Source: Caproiciproducens galactitolivorans (GTDB lineage: Bacteria; Bacillota; Clostridia; Oscillospirales; Acutalibacteraceae). From it: a stretch of 64,000 nucleotides of DNA. This document shows positions 1-7,849 of this stretch, piece by piece. The position numbers and the translations under genes were made by a program. The stretch's first letter is position 1, and each line of letters begins with the position of its first letter. The DNA lies in the NCBI RefSeq assembly GCF_026672255.1, contig NZ_JAPOHA010000006.1, forward strand, positions 142,418 to 206,417, in the 5' to 3' direction. The notes under the pieces were generated by a model that did not search any database, had not been told where the DNA came from, and saw nothing but the letters and a program-made list of their open reading frames with translations.

Positions 1-184
1 TATCCTTTGCGATTTGGTCTACTAACTGATCAATGGTTAGTACATCGCTAATTTTTGTAGCCTGAATATTTATCGAATCACTAAAAGTATCTTTTGATTT
101 ATAATGTGAACCTATTGCCAGTGAAAGCACAACAGAAAATATAAGAATTGTGCAAAATAACAAAACTTTTTTTTTGATCTTCAT
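1..184 (-). CDS. N-terminal part of an unidentified secreted or membrane-anchored protein (cut by the window edge)
   Basis: The first 61 codons are visible and the gene runs off the left edge. The ATG at 182-184 follows an AGAGG ribosome site. The N-terminus is a classic export signal: MKIKKK, then a hydrophobic stretch of about 20 residues (VLLFCTILIFSVVLSLAIG). A polar region follows with no family I recognise. There is no lipobox Cys directly after the hydrophobic core. The sequence is more AT-rich than the genes to its right. Export is well supported; the function is unknown. Confidence 0.6.
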   Translation of the reverse strand, partial: MKIKKKVLLFCTILIFSVVLSLAIGSHYKSKDTFSDSINIQATKISDVLTIDQLVDQIAKD

Positions 185-370
185 GACAACCTCTTACCAT
201 TATAAAAATAAAAAAGTCATCAGGCCAACCTTTTTTCAGAAAATATTTAGTAATATGCGTATATATTACTATTTCCCTAATAGAATATTACGCTATTAAT
301 TCTTTTTTGTCAATACAATATATTTACACCTAATCCATATAATGTTTTATCCTCCATTTCTTATGGGATA

Positions 371-379
371 TGGTATAAT
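371..379 (+). promoter_or_regulatory. Extended -10 element for the Dabb gene
   Basis: TGGTATAAT about 30 bases before the start of the Dabb gene is an extended -10 (TGn-TATAAT). No convincing -35 lies 17 bases upstream, as is common for extended -10 promoters. The AAGGGTGAG ribosome site follows at about 396-404. Confidence 0.5.
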
Positions 380-408
380 AGTTATAAAAAATTATAAGGG
401 TGAGATTC

Positions 409-702
409 ATGGTAAAACATATCGTAATGTGGACATTGAATGACGAAGCAAAAAGAGACTGCGAAAAAATCACGGCCGATCTGCAAAAGCGTTTCAAATC
501 GCTGCTGGGTGTTGTGGACGGCCTGAAAGCGATTGAAATCGGGCACAATTACAACGGCGGAAAATATGACTTGGTGCTGCTTTGCGAATTTGATTCTAGA
601 GAAGCACAGGAAAAGTACCAGACGCATCCCGCACACGTGGCGATCAAGGAAATCGTGCATTCGCTTACCTGCGGCAGGGAATGCGCCGACTACAAAATCT
701 AA
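409..702 (+). CDS. Dabb-domain (stress-responsive A/B barrel) protein
   Basis: A 97-residue protein that is a single Dabb domain (dimeric alpha/beta barrel, PF07876). It opens with MVKHIVMWTL and has the family's YDLVLLCEFDS strand, a YQTHPAHVAI segment and a C-terminal DYKI. Members are small cytosolic dimers whose biochemical role is mostly undefined; some were first noted as stress-induced. I chose the ATG at 409 over an in-frame GTG at 400, because AAGGGTGAG is correctly spaced for the ATG and the family begins MVKH. It is a single-gene unit with its own extended -10 promoter and a terminator shared with the convergent MFS gene. Confidence 0.85.
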   Translation: MVKHIVMWTLNDEAKRDCEKITADLQKRFKSLLGVVDGLKAIEIGHNYNGGKYDLVLLCEFDSREAQEKYQTHPAHVAIKEIVHSLTCGRECADYKI

Positions 703-707
703 CCGTT

Positions 708-745
708 AAAAAACTCCCTCTGGCGAAAAAACCAGAGGAAGTTTT
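708..745. terminator. Bidirectional terminator between Dabb and MFS genes
   Basis: Inverted repeat AAACTCCCTCTGG / CCAGAGGAAGTTT with loop CGAAAAAA. Read on the minus strand it ends in GGAGTTTTTT, a good rho-independent terminator for the MFS gene. The plus-strand T-run is shorter. Confidence 0.8.
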
Positions 746-750
746 CCTAT

Positions 751-1935
751 TTAAATCTCCGCTTCTTTCGGCGCCTTTCTGCCATAGCCCAGAATAACCG
801 CAACCGCAACCGCCGAAAGCAGTCCCAGTATGCCGCCAAACCAGAACGGCGCGTCGGAATTGATCTTATCCCACATTACGCCGGCAACGGCGGAGGAAAG
901 CAAAAGGCCGATTCCCTGCAGCATGCCGTACAGTCCCAGCACCGTACCCTTAAACTCCTTTGGAGAGGCTTCTGCAATAAACGCGCGTTCCGCACCGCTG
1001 ATAAAGGCGGTGTAGGCTCCGTATGCGACAAACAAAAGAAGGATGCCTGTTTTGGAAGTCAACAGGGCAAACCCCAGATAAACCAGACCATAAATCAAAT
1101 AGCCGGGAACCAAGATGGCGCTCCTTCCGAACCGGTCGGAAAGCTTCCCCGACGGGATGGCCAAAATGGCCGCGGACAGGTTAAAAATCAAATAGAGGAG
1201 CATCACCTGGGAAGAGGTAAATCCACGCGACTTTGCTTTTAAAAGAAGAAAAGTATTGGAAGAGTTGCCAAGACAGAACAGGAAGATAACACCCAGATAA
1301 AGCTTTAGCTTATTATCCAGCTTCAACCCGCGAAAAGAGAGTTTTTCATTTTTCTGCGCAGTATCCCGTTCTTCCCGAACCAGCGGAATAAGGAGAATAC
1401 CGATTACTCCCGGTATAATCGACCAAAGAAATGCCGTTCTGTATTGCATATTCTTTGCTACAAATAAAAAAGCAAGAAAAGCACCGATGGAAGAGCCTGC
1501 CATATCGAGCATTTTATGAAGCCCGAAAGAGCCGCCCAGCTTTCCTTGTTCGCTCGACTGCGCAACCAGCGCGTCCCGGGGCGCGGTACGGATTCCTTTT
1601 CCGGTGCGGTCAACCACCCTTGCCGCCAGCACGCCCGTCCATGAAGAGGCACAAAGCAAAATCAATTTGTAGATAACGGAAGCGGAATACCCCGCAAACG
1701 TCAGTTTTTTCTTATTATGATAAACGTCCCCGATGTAGCCGCTGAACACCTTGAGCAGGGAGGCAATGCTTTCCGCGATTCCTTCGATCATTCCTACGAT
1801 TGCAGGCGTCGCGCCGAGCGAAGCGGTGAGAAACAGCGGGATAATGGGATACACCATCTCCGTGCTCATATCAACAAACAGGCTTACCAGCCCAATGAGT
1901 ATAATATTGGACAGTACTTTTTTCTTCTGCATCAT
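751..1935 (-). CDS. Major facilitator superfamily transporter, substrate unknown
   Basis: About 394 residues with a 12-helix pattern, so an inner-membrane secondary transporter. Helix 1 (NIILIGLVSLFVDMSTEMVY) is followed by the loop 2-3 region GYIGDVYHNKK. The segment DRTGKGIRTAPRDAL after helix 4 is typical of a widespread prokaryotic MFS group of unknown substrate. A second A-type loop, GKLSDRFGRS, lies in the C-terminal half. A longer frame upstream reaches 2004, but the start is placed at the ATG at 1935 (a second ATG is at 1932), because GGAG at 1944-1947 is spaced 8 bases before it and the extra residues would be hydrophilic. Nothing nearby indicates the cargo. Confidence 0.85.
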   Translation of the reverse strand: MMQKKKVLSNIILIGLVSLFVDMSTEMVYPIIPLFLTASLGATPAIVGMIEGIAESIASLLKVFSGYIGDVYHNKKKLTFAGYSASVIYKLILLCASSWTGVLAARVVDRTGKGIRTAPRDALVAQSSEQGKLGGSFGLHKMLDMAGSSIGAFLAFLFVAKNMQYRTAFLWSIIPGVIGILLIPLVREERDTAQKNEKLSFRGLKLDNKLKLYLGVIFLFCLGNSSNTFLLLKAKSRGFTSSQVMLLYLIFNLSAAILAIPSGKLSDRFGRSAILVPGYLIYGLVYLGFALLTSKTGILLLFVAYGAYTAFISGAERAFIAEASPKEFKGTVLGLYGMLQGIGLLLSSAVAGVMWDKINSDAPFWFGGILGLLSAVAVAVILGYGRKAPKEAEI

Positions 1936-2025
1936 TTCGGTCGCTCCAATGTATGTATATTCTGCTCTATACATAACCATAGCGCTTATATAAGAAAAAA
2001 GCAATACGTAAATTGCATTCTCCGG

Positions 2026-2367
2026 CTATTGGCCGTTGTCGATATATCCGTAAAGATCAAACAAGGGATAATTTTTGCAGTCGTTCAGAAGACCTTTATA
2101 GAACAGAAGGGTATCCCGAATCGTTCCGACTCCGTGTTTCACTTCAAAACGGATATACGCCTGCGCATGCTGGGACAATTCCAGAATTCCTTTTTGGAGA
2201 ACCGGAAGAAAAGAATTCGCTGGGCCAAAATTTTCCTCGTTCAAGATGGTCCAACCGCTGGACGCGGCAATCAAGTCGCGGATATCCCATGAAATCACAT
2301 GGCATTCGCCCGCTTTTCGCCATTCATTTTCCTGTATCTTTAATTGCAGCAGCACACAATAATTCAT
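2026..2367 (-). CDS. Hypothetical protein, 113 residues
   Basis: I recognise no family. The gene is supported by a strong ribosome site (GGAGG, seven bases before the ATG) and by consistent coding character. The protein is soluble, with no signal peptide or membrane helix. It opens MNYCVLLQLKIQENEW and is rich in aromatic residues, with a helical centre (FLPVLQKGILELSQHAQAYI) and a C-terminal FDLYGYID. It has no obvious catalytic motif. It lies upstream of, and on the same strand as, the MFS gene with about 90 bases between them, so the two could share a transcript. Confidence 0.6.
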   Translation of the reverse strand: MNYCVLLQLKIQENEWRKAGECHVISWDIRDLIAASSGWTILNEENFGPANSFLPVLQKGILELSQHAQAYIRFEVKHGVGTIRDTLLFYKGLLNDCKNYPLFDLYGYIDNGQ

Positions 2368-2733
2368 CCCGTATCCTCCAACAAACCCCTATATCGTTAT
2401 TCGAAACCTGCGGCATTTTTTCGGGGCAGGCTGCAAAGTAGATAAAAACCTCAGGCTGTAAAACATTCCGAAGTTTAAGGCTCCAAGTCTCCCCGCATGA
2501 AACGCATATATTCCGCGGGGATGGGATAATCCCCGGATATTATCTCAGCCGCCGCAATTCCGTCCGGTATAGTTGGGCTTGTTTCCTCCTGTTTGAAAAT
2601 TTCATCCCCAATCTTCCGACTGTTTGTTATTTAAATATAACACGAATCTTCATAAATTCTTGATGAATTGCAAAAAACAGGAAAAACTTCCAAAAGATTC
2701 GGTAAAACCTGCTTTTTGTTACCGGATAACCGC
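2368..2733. other. Intergenic stretch with a start-less open frame
   Basis: About 365 bases without a confident gene. On the minus strand an open frame from roughly 2629 down to a TAA at 2475-2477 has coding-like content (it ends ...IPAEYMRFMRGDLEP) but no in-frame ATG, GTG or TTG. A perfect AGGAGG at about 2585-2590 lies inside it with no usable start codon after it. It may be the 3' remnant of a decayed gene. AT-rich sequence at 2630-2700 may hold the promoter of the 113-residue gene, but I see no clear -35/-10 pair. Confidence 0.35.
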
Positions 2734-2767
2734 AAAAAGGACCTGAAACAAATTGTTCAGGCCCTTT
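2734..2767 (-). terminator. Terminator of the APC permease gene
   Basis: Minus-strand hairpin built on AAAGGGCCTGAA and TTCAGGTCCTTT (one mismatch), directly after the permease stop codon and followed by CTTTTTG. Confidence 0.75.
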
Positions 2768-2774
2768 AACATTT

Positions 2775-4112
2775 TTATGCTTGCTGATGGCTATTGTAAT
2801 AGGCAAAGGAAATCAGCACCGTTAAAATACAGATTGCCGCATAAAGGAAAAACAATTTGCTTTGCAGTCCGCCGGAAAGGACAAAAACAGATCCAAGCGT
2901 TGCAAGAACTGGCACGGCCACACCGCGAAAAGCGCCTTGAATTTCTCCCTTTCGGTATAATGTGAACACCTTGTAATAAAGCACAATGTAAAACAGATAG
3001 CTCATTACAATGGAAATTTCCGAAATATCGGAATTGGGAAGCAGCGAAAATTTTACGGTAAGAAAATGCACCGCCGACCAGAACAGGGTAATGAAGTAGC
3101 AGAAAACGGCTGAATGAACCGGCATCTCCTGTTTGCCGGACTGCTTTTCCAGAAACCCCGAAAGCGGGAACATTTTCTCCCCGCGCAAAGCCATGGAATA
3201 CGGCATGCGGATGTAACCGAGTATAATGCCGTTCACCGTTCCCATCACCGCGATAATCACAAAGATCAGGATCAGCTGTGCGCCAAGGCCGCCGAACAAT
3301 TTATCTGCAACGGCGTAAACGTGCGCATCCTGCATCTCGATAATTTTCTGAGGCGGGAGCAAGCTGGAAACGCCGATAAAATAAGCGACGTAAGTCGCCA
3401 GAATAACAAGCGGCGCTATGACCAGAGCTTTGGGAAGGTTCTTTTTGGAATCACGGATTTCGGAAGAGATGGTAGTCGAGATTGTCCATCCGTCAAAAGA
3501 GAACGCCACCGGCCCGATTGCCGAAAGCCATGCGGCGCCTTCCAGCTTTTGCACCGGGATACTTTGAAACCCCGCGGAAGGGTTGCCGAAAAGGAGACCG
3601 CACATGGCAATTACAAGGAGCGGAATCATTTTCACCACAGTGGAAAGATTCTGGAATCCGCCGCCAAGCTTCGCGGAAAGGGAATTCATCAGAAAACAGA
3701 ACGTGTAAAAGAGAAACCCGATCAGCATCTGGTTTTCCAGCGTGCCCTTCCAGCCGAATAAAAGGCAGATATAGATTCCCACTACCCATGATACAACCGC
3801 CGTAATGGTGGGGAAATAAACAAATATTTGAAACCAGCCCATCCCGCAGGCAAATTTTTCGCTTACAAATTCTTCAACGTAGGTGATAATCCCCCCGGGC
3901 CGGTCGGTACGGGAGGCAAGCTCGCTGATGCAGAGCCCGCCGAAAATAATGCTGGTCGCACCCAGCAAAAAAACAACGACGCCCAGCAGGACATTCCCGC
4001 CGGTAGCGGAAAGAATATTGTCGCTTTTAAAGAAGATACCGGAACCGATACAGATTCCGATAATCATCGCAATGGTTGTGAAAAGCCCGTAATTGCGCTT
4101 TGTTTTTTCCAA
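2775..4112 (-). CDS. APC-family amino acid permease (LAT/SteT-like)
   Basis: 445 residues with about 12 membrane helices, of the amino acid-polyamine-organocation superfamily. Helix 1 carries the substrate-binding break GICIGSGIFF, matching the GxxIGSGIF signature of LAT-type and SteT-like exchangers. GGLCISELASRTDRPGGIIT follows in helix 2 and the next loop, and the helix 6 region is AFSFDGWTIS. The substrate is probably an amino acid but cannot be named. The only in-frame start is a TTG at 4112. An ATG eight bases upstream is out of frame, and removing one base would give MKLEKTKRN, so the true N-terminus is uncertain. It has its own terminator and a candidate promoter. Confidence 0.85.
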   Translation of the reverse strand: MEKTKRNYGLFTTIAMIIGICIGSGIFFKSDNILSATGGNVLLGVVVFLLGATSIIFGGLCISELASRTDRPGGIITYVEEFVSEKFACGMGWFQIFVYFPTITAVVSWVVGIYICLLFGWKGTLENQMLIGFLFYTFCFLMNSLSAKLGGGFQNLSTVVKMIPLLVIAMCGLLFGNPSAGFQSIPVQKLEGAAWLSAIGPVAFSFDGWTISTTISSEIRDSKKNLPKALVIAPLVILATYVAYFIGVSSLLPPQKIIEMQDAHVYAVADKLFGGLGAQLILIFVIIAVMGTVNGIILGYIRMPYSMALRGEKMFPLSGFLEKQSGKQEMPVHSAVFCYFITLFWSAVHFLTVKFSLLPNSDISEISIVMSYLFYIVLYYKVFTLYRKGEIQGAFRGVAVPVLATLGSVFVLSGGLQSKLFFLYAAICILTVLISFAYYNSHQQA

Positions 4113-4149
4113 GTTTCATTCTTCTTCCTTTTCAAATAGCAGCACGCCT

Positions 4150-4178
4150 ATTTTAGCACATACGAACCATTTTGAAAA
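4150..4178 (-). promoter_or_regulatory. Candidate promoter of the APC permease gene
   Basis: Minus-strand TTTTCA (4173-4178), 17-base spacer and TAAAAT (4150-4155), about 40 bases before the permease start. The -35 is weak. Confidence 0.45.
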
Positions 4179-4194
4179 GCAGAATGAAACAAAT

Positions 4195-4347
4195 TTACTG
4201 TTTTTTCCCGTTGCGTTCACAGGCCTGGCAGGAGGAGCATTTCGAGCAGTCTCCGCAGCACCTGTGCCTGTGTTTTACGGAATAACGTATCGCCAGTACA
4301 AGCAGTACGGCAATAATGGCCAGAATAACATAATCCGCGATCTGCAT
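4195..4347 (-). CDS. FeoB-associated Cys-rich membrane protein
   Basis: A 50-residue protein with one N-terminal membrane helix (ADYVILAIIAVLLVLAIRY) and a basic, Cys-rich tail with CCGDCSKCSSCQAC. This is the layout of the small FeoB-associated proteins (PF12669) found after feoB in Firmicutes. They are thought to assist ferrous-iron uptake, and the cysteines may bind iron. The start is set at the ATG at 4347 because GGAGG lies four bases upstream; a longer frame to 4377 would have no ribosome site. It follows feoB by 20 bases and belongs to the feo operon. Confidence 0.85.
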   Translation of the reverse strand: MQIADYVILAIIAVLLVLAIRYSVKHRHRCCGDCSKCSSCQACERNGKKQ

Positions 4348-4367
4348 AATTCCTCCAAATCCGCCGG

Positions 4368-6374
4368 TTAACGGCAAAAGAAAAGTCCGATATGGTAAAC
4401 AAGGTAGGCGGCAATCCAGGCAATGCCTGTTTGGTAGAGCACAACGGCAACCGCGCTCCTTCTGCTGTTCATTTCATGACGAACCGCACTGATTGCGGCG
4501 ACGCACGGCGTATAAAGCAGCGTGAAAATCAGGAACGACCACGCGGTTAACGGGGTAAAGAGGGAGGACAGCGCCGTCGACAAATTGGAAACACTGGTTC
4601 CCGTTAAAACCGTCAAAGTACTGACAACCGCTTCTTTTGCGGTAAAGCCGGTAATTAGAGCCGTGGATGCACGCCAGTCGTTAAATCCAAGCGGTTCGAA
4701 CAACGGAGCGATCAGCCGTCCGATACCGGCAAGCATACTGTCTGCGCTGTTCGACACGACATTGATTCTTGTATCGAAGGTCTGCAGGAACCATATGATG
4801 ATGGTTGCCACAAAAATGACGGTAAATGCGCGCACTAAAAAGTCCTTCGCCTTATCCCACATCAGCAGTCCGACGCTTTTCGCGCTCGGAAGCCGGTAAT
4901 TGGGAAGCTCCATGACAAAAGGAACCGGATTTCCGTGAAAAACCGTATTCTTCAGGATAAAGCCGCTGACAATGCCGATCAGCATCCCGATGACATAGAG
5001 AGACGTCATCACGAGCGCCGGATGCTTCGGGAAAAAAGCGGCCGTAAAGACCGCGTAAATCGGCAGCTTCGCACTGCAGCTCATAAAAGGAGTCAGGAAA
5101 ATCGTCATTTTGCGGTCCCGCTCGCTGGATAAGGTTCTCGTCGCCATAATGGCCGGTACGGAACAGCCAAACCCGATCAGCATCGGCACGAAACTGCGTC
5201 CGGAAAGCCCGATTTTACGAAGCAGCTTGTCCATGACGAACGCGACCCTTGCCATATAGCCGCTGTCCTCGAGAATCGAAAGGAAGAAGAACAGCACGAC
5301 AATGATCGGCAGAAAGGAAAGGACGCTGCCGACTCCGGCGAATACCCCGTCGATAATCAGCGAGTGCACGACGGGATTAATGCCGTAGGCGGTCAGCCCC
5401 GCGTCGGCCAGTCCGGTTACAAAATCGATTCCGGCGGATAAAACCGCGCTCAGCACGCTTCCGATTACGCCGAAGGTAAGGTAAAAAACGAGCATCATAA
5501 TCAAAATGAAAATCGGAATGGCAAAATATTTATGGGTTAAAACCATGTCGATTGCAACGCTGCGCCGGTGTTCCTTTGACTCGCCTGTTTTTACAACCGA
5601 ATCCGCGCAGAGCTTCCCGATAAAGGTATAGCGCATGTCCGCCAGCGCGGCTTCACGGTCGGTTCCAAGCTCGTGCTCCATTTCTTTCACGCTGTGCCCG
5701 ACCATGTCCTTTTCGTTTTCGGAAAGGCCCAGCGCGTTGAGCATGGGGTCGTCGCCTTCCACCAGCTTGGTTGCGGCGAAACGGGAAGGCACGCCGATCC
5801 GTTCCGCATGATCCTCCACGAGATGGGCGACGGAGTGAATCGCCCTATGTACCGCGCCGGAGCAAAAATCCTGCCGTTTCGGAAGCTGCTTTGCGCCGGC
5901 CGTCGCAACCGCCGTTTCAATCAGCTCGTCGATTCCGTCGTTTTTGCTGGCAGAGATCGGGACCACCGGAACGCCAAGTTCCTCCTGCAATTTTTCTATC
6001 TTAATGGTTCCGCCGTTTGCGCGAACCTCGTCCATCATATTTAAAGCAACGACCATCGGCAGATTTAATTCAATTAACTGCATGGTGAGGTAGAGATTCC
6101 GTTCGATGTTTGTCGCGTCAACGATATTGATAATCCCGTCTGGATGGTCTTTCAGTAAAAAATCGCGGGTTACGATTTCCTCATTGGTATAGGGTGACAG
6201 GGAATAAATTCCCGGAAGATCGACGACCGTAGCTTCCCGATGGTCTCGGATAATCCCGTCCTTGCGTTCAACCGTAACACCCGGAAAATTTCCTACATGC
6301 TGGTTGGAACCGGTCAGCTGGTTGAAGAGTGTCGTTTTGCCACAGTTTTGGTTCCCTGCAAGCGCAAAAATCAT
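4368..6374 (-). CDS. feoB: Ferrous iron transport protein B (FeoB)
   Basis: 668-residue Fe(II) transporter with an N-terminal G domain and a polytopic membrane domain. The G1 P-loop is GNQNCGKTT (residues 7-15), G3 is DLPGIYSL, G4 is NMMD and G5 is SASKND. A helical guanine-dissociation-inhibitor region follows, then membrane helices with the two Gate repeats (GCSVPAIMATRTL and YTPCVAAISAVRHEM). The length is typical of clostridial FeoB. The start overlaps the feoA stop by four bases (ATGA), and GGGGGAG is eight bases upstream. Expression should follow the iron-responsive operator before feoA. Confidence 0.97.
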   Translation of the reverse strand: MIFALAGNQNCGKTTLFNQLTGSNQHVGNFPGVTVERKDGIIRDHREATVVDLPGIYSLSPYTNEEIVTRDFLLKDHPDGIINIVDATNIERNLYLTMQLIELNLPMVVALNMMDEVRANGGTIKIEKLQEELGVPVVPISASKNDGIDELIETAVATAGAKQLPKRQDFCSGAVHRAIHSVAHLVEDHAERIGVPSRFAATKLVEGDDPMLNALGLSENEKDMVGHSVKEMEHELGTDREAALADMRYTFIGKLCADSVVKTGESKEHRRSVAIDMVLTHKYFAIPIFILIMMLVFYLTFGVIGSVLSAVLSAGIDFVTGLADAGLTAYGINPVVHSLIIDGVFAGVGSVLSFLPIIVVLFFFLSILEDSGYMARVAFVMDKLLRKIGLSGRSFVPMLIGFGCSVPAIMATRTLSSERDRKMTIFLTPFMSCSAKLPIYAVFTAAFFPKHPALVMTSLYVIGMLIGIVSGFILKNTVFHGNPVPFVMELPNYRLPSAKSVGLLMWDKAKDFLVRAFTVIFVATIIIWFLQTFDTRINVVSNSADSMLAGIGRLIAPLFEPLGFNDWRASTALITGFTAKEAVVSTLTVLTGTSVSNLSTALSSLFTPLTAWSFLIFTLLYTPCVAAISAVRHEMNSRRSAVAVVLYQTGIAWIAAYLVYHIGLFFCR

Positions 6375-6604
6375 CGGCTGATCTCCCCCTCGACTTCTAT
6401 ATTTTTTGCGTCGTCAATCCGAATAGTAAGTTCGTAACCGCGAAGATGAATTTCAATCGGGTCGCCCATTGGCGCAACCTTACGAACCATAACCTCCGTG
6501 TGGGGGGTAAGCCCCATATCGAGAAGCCTTCGGCGAAGCGCCCCTGCGCCGTTTACAGCAATAATCTTCGATGTTTGGCCGATTTTTAATTCATTTAACG
6601 TCAT
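6371..6604 (-). CDS. feoA: Ferrous iron transport protein A (FeoA)
   Basis: 77-residue SH3-like cytosolic partner of FeoB. The family pattern is clear: MTLNELKIGQTSKIIAV, then RRRLLDMGLTPHTEVMV, APMGDPIEIHLRGYELTIR and a C-terminal acidic end. FeoA is needed for full FeoB transport, probably by binding the G-protein side. GGAGG is correctly spaced before the ATG. First gene of the feoA-feoB-Cys-rich peptide operon. Confidence 0.95.
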   Translation of the reverse strand: MTLNELKIGQTSKIIAVNGAGALRRRLLDMGLTPHTEVMVRKVAPMGDPIEIHLRGYELTIRIDDAKNIEVEGEISR

Positions 6605-6630
6605 AAAAAGCCTCCGTCTTCGACTCAGTT

Positions 6631-6646
6631 GTTAGCTTCTGCTAAC
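6631..6646. promoter_or_regulatory. DtxR/IdeR-like operator of the feo operon
   Basis: Perfect inverted repeat GTTAGC-TTCT-GCTAAC, placed just downstream of the -10 of the feoA promoter, over the expected transcription start. The TTAGC...GCTAA arms resemble the DtxR/IdeR-type iron-repressor box (consensus built on TTAGGTTAGCCTAACCTAA). Iron-dependent repression is an inference from the motif, its position and the genes controlled. No regulator gene of this family lies in the window. Confidence 0.65.
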
Positions 6647-6650
6647 TCAT

Positions 6651-6679
6651 ATTGTATGCCCACCTCCCGGGTTTGTCAA
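6651..6679 (-). promoter_or_regulatory. Sigma-A promoter of the feo operon
   Basis: Minus-strand TTGACA (6674-6679), exact 17-base spacer and TACAAT (6651-6656), about 50 bases before feoA. Confidence 0.85.
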
Positions 6680-6837
6680 GGCACTGGAAAAAGATTAACC
6701 GAAATTCCGAATCCTACGTTTTTTCCGCCCTTTTTTCTATGAAAGATCACTATAACAACCCATACTGTATCTTCCAATACAGCATATGATACGCCGGTTC
6801 GAAAAATCACTTCGAAAAGTGGACAGAACGGGCAAAG

Positions 6838-6866
6838 AAAAAGGCGGTCCGTAACGAACCGCCTTT
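6838..6866 (-). terminator. Terminator of the lactate dehydrogenase gene
   Basis: Hairpin AAAGGCGGT / ACCGCCTTT directly after the ldh stop, followed on the minus strand by TTTTTCTTTG. Confidence 0.85.
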
Positions 6867-6869
6867 AAA

Positions 6870-7814
6870 TCAGAATTCAATTGTTTTCAGTACCTCCTGA
6901 ATTGCCTGCGCGGAAGCCGTCAGTTTCTGCTGTTCTTCCTCGCTTAACGGAATATCCAGCACCCTTTCAACCCCGGTGCTGCCGACAATCGTGGGGACGC
7001 CCATACAGACCCCGCTGATGCCGTAATGCCCCTCAATCAGGCTGGATACCGGCAAAATAGAGTGCTCATCGCGCAAAATGCATTCGGCGATACGGCGGAC
7101 TGCCATGGCAATTCCGTAATACGTAGCGCCTTTTTTGCGAATGATTTCATACGCGCTGTCCCGGACCCCTTCATAAAGCTTCTGCATGGTTTCCATATGC
7201 CTGTAGTGCCCGCACATCTCACAGAACTGGCTCAGCGCAACGCCGGAAACATTCGCGCTGCTCCAGACAGCCAGCTCGCTGTCGCCGTGTTCCCCGATAA
7301 TAAAGGCGTGAACGCTGCGGCTGTCCACATTGAGATGCTGACCTAAAAGGTATTTCAGCCTTGCCGTATCCAGTACCGTACCGGAACCAATAACGCGGTT
7401 CGGCGGAAAACCGGAAAGCTTCAGCGCGGCATAGGTCAGGATGTCCACCGGATTCGATACAATCAGCAGAATCCCCTCGCATTGGCGCTTTTTGATTTCA
7501 GGGATAATATTTTTAAGAATGCCTACGTTTTTCTGCACCAGGTCGAGGCGCGTCTCGTCCGGCTTCTGGTTCGCCCCCGCGGTAATGATGATAAGCCCGC
7601 AGTCCTGTATATCATCGTAACTGCCCGCGTAAATTTCCATCGGACGGGCAAAGGGCATGCCATGGCTTAAATCCATTGCCTCTCCCTCCGCCTTGTCGCG
7701 GTTCGCATCAAGTAAAACCAGTTCGGAAAAGAGCCCGCTTTCCACAAGGCTGAACGCGGCGCTTGCTCCGACAAGCCCGCAGCCGATCATTGCGCATTTT
7801 CGGACATTTACCAT
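6870..7814 (-). CDS. ldh: L-lactate dehydrogenase
   Basis: 314-residue NAD-dependent L-lactate dehydrogenase, a cytosolic fermentation enzyme that interconverts pyruvate and lactate and regenerates NAD+. The Rossmann motif is GCGLVGASAAF (about residues 11-21) with an acidic residue after beta-2 (LLDANRDKAEGEAMDLSHG) selecting NAD. The substrate loop is NQKPDETRLDL, with DETR in place of the usual GETR or GQTR. Asn of VSNPVD and the catalytic His of IIGEHGDSE (about residue 175) are present. The DETR loop is unusual; malate dehydrogenases of this fold also vary here, so substrate preference deserves a test. AAGGAAGGG precedes the ATG. The aminopeptidase gene ends upstream after 35 bases, so co-transcription is possible. 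Confidence 0.88.
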   Translation of the reverse strand: MVNVRKCAMIGCGLVGASAAFSLVESGLFSELVLLDANRDKAEGEAMDLSHGMPFARPMEIYAGSYDDIQDCGLIIITAGANQKPDETRLDLVQKNVGILKNIIPEIKKRQCEGILLIVSNPVDILTYAALKLSGFPPNRVIGSGTVLDTARLKYLLGQHLNVDSRSVHAFIIGEHGDSELAVWSSANVSGVALSQFCEMCGHYRHMETMQKLYEGVRDSAYEIIRKKGATYYGIAMAVRRIAECILRDEHSILPVSSLIEGHYGISGVCMGVPTIVGSTGVERVLDIPLSEEEQQKLTASAQAIQEVLKTIEF

Positions 7815-7849
7815 TTTACATTCCCTTCCTTTTTTAAATAGTAGAGTAA

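Noticed and set aside
1717..2292. Plus-strand open frame of 191 codons across the MFS start and the 113-residue gene
   Set aside because: It covers two minus-strand genes with good ribosome sites and has none itself.
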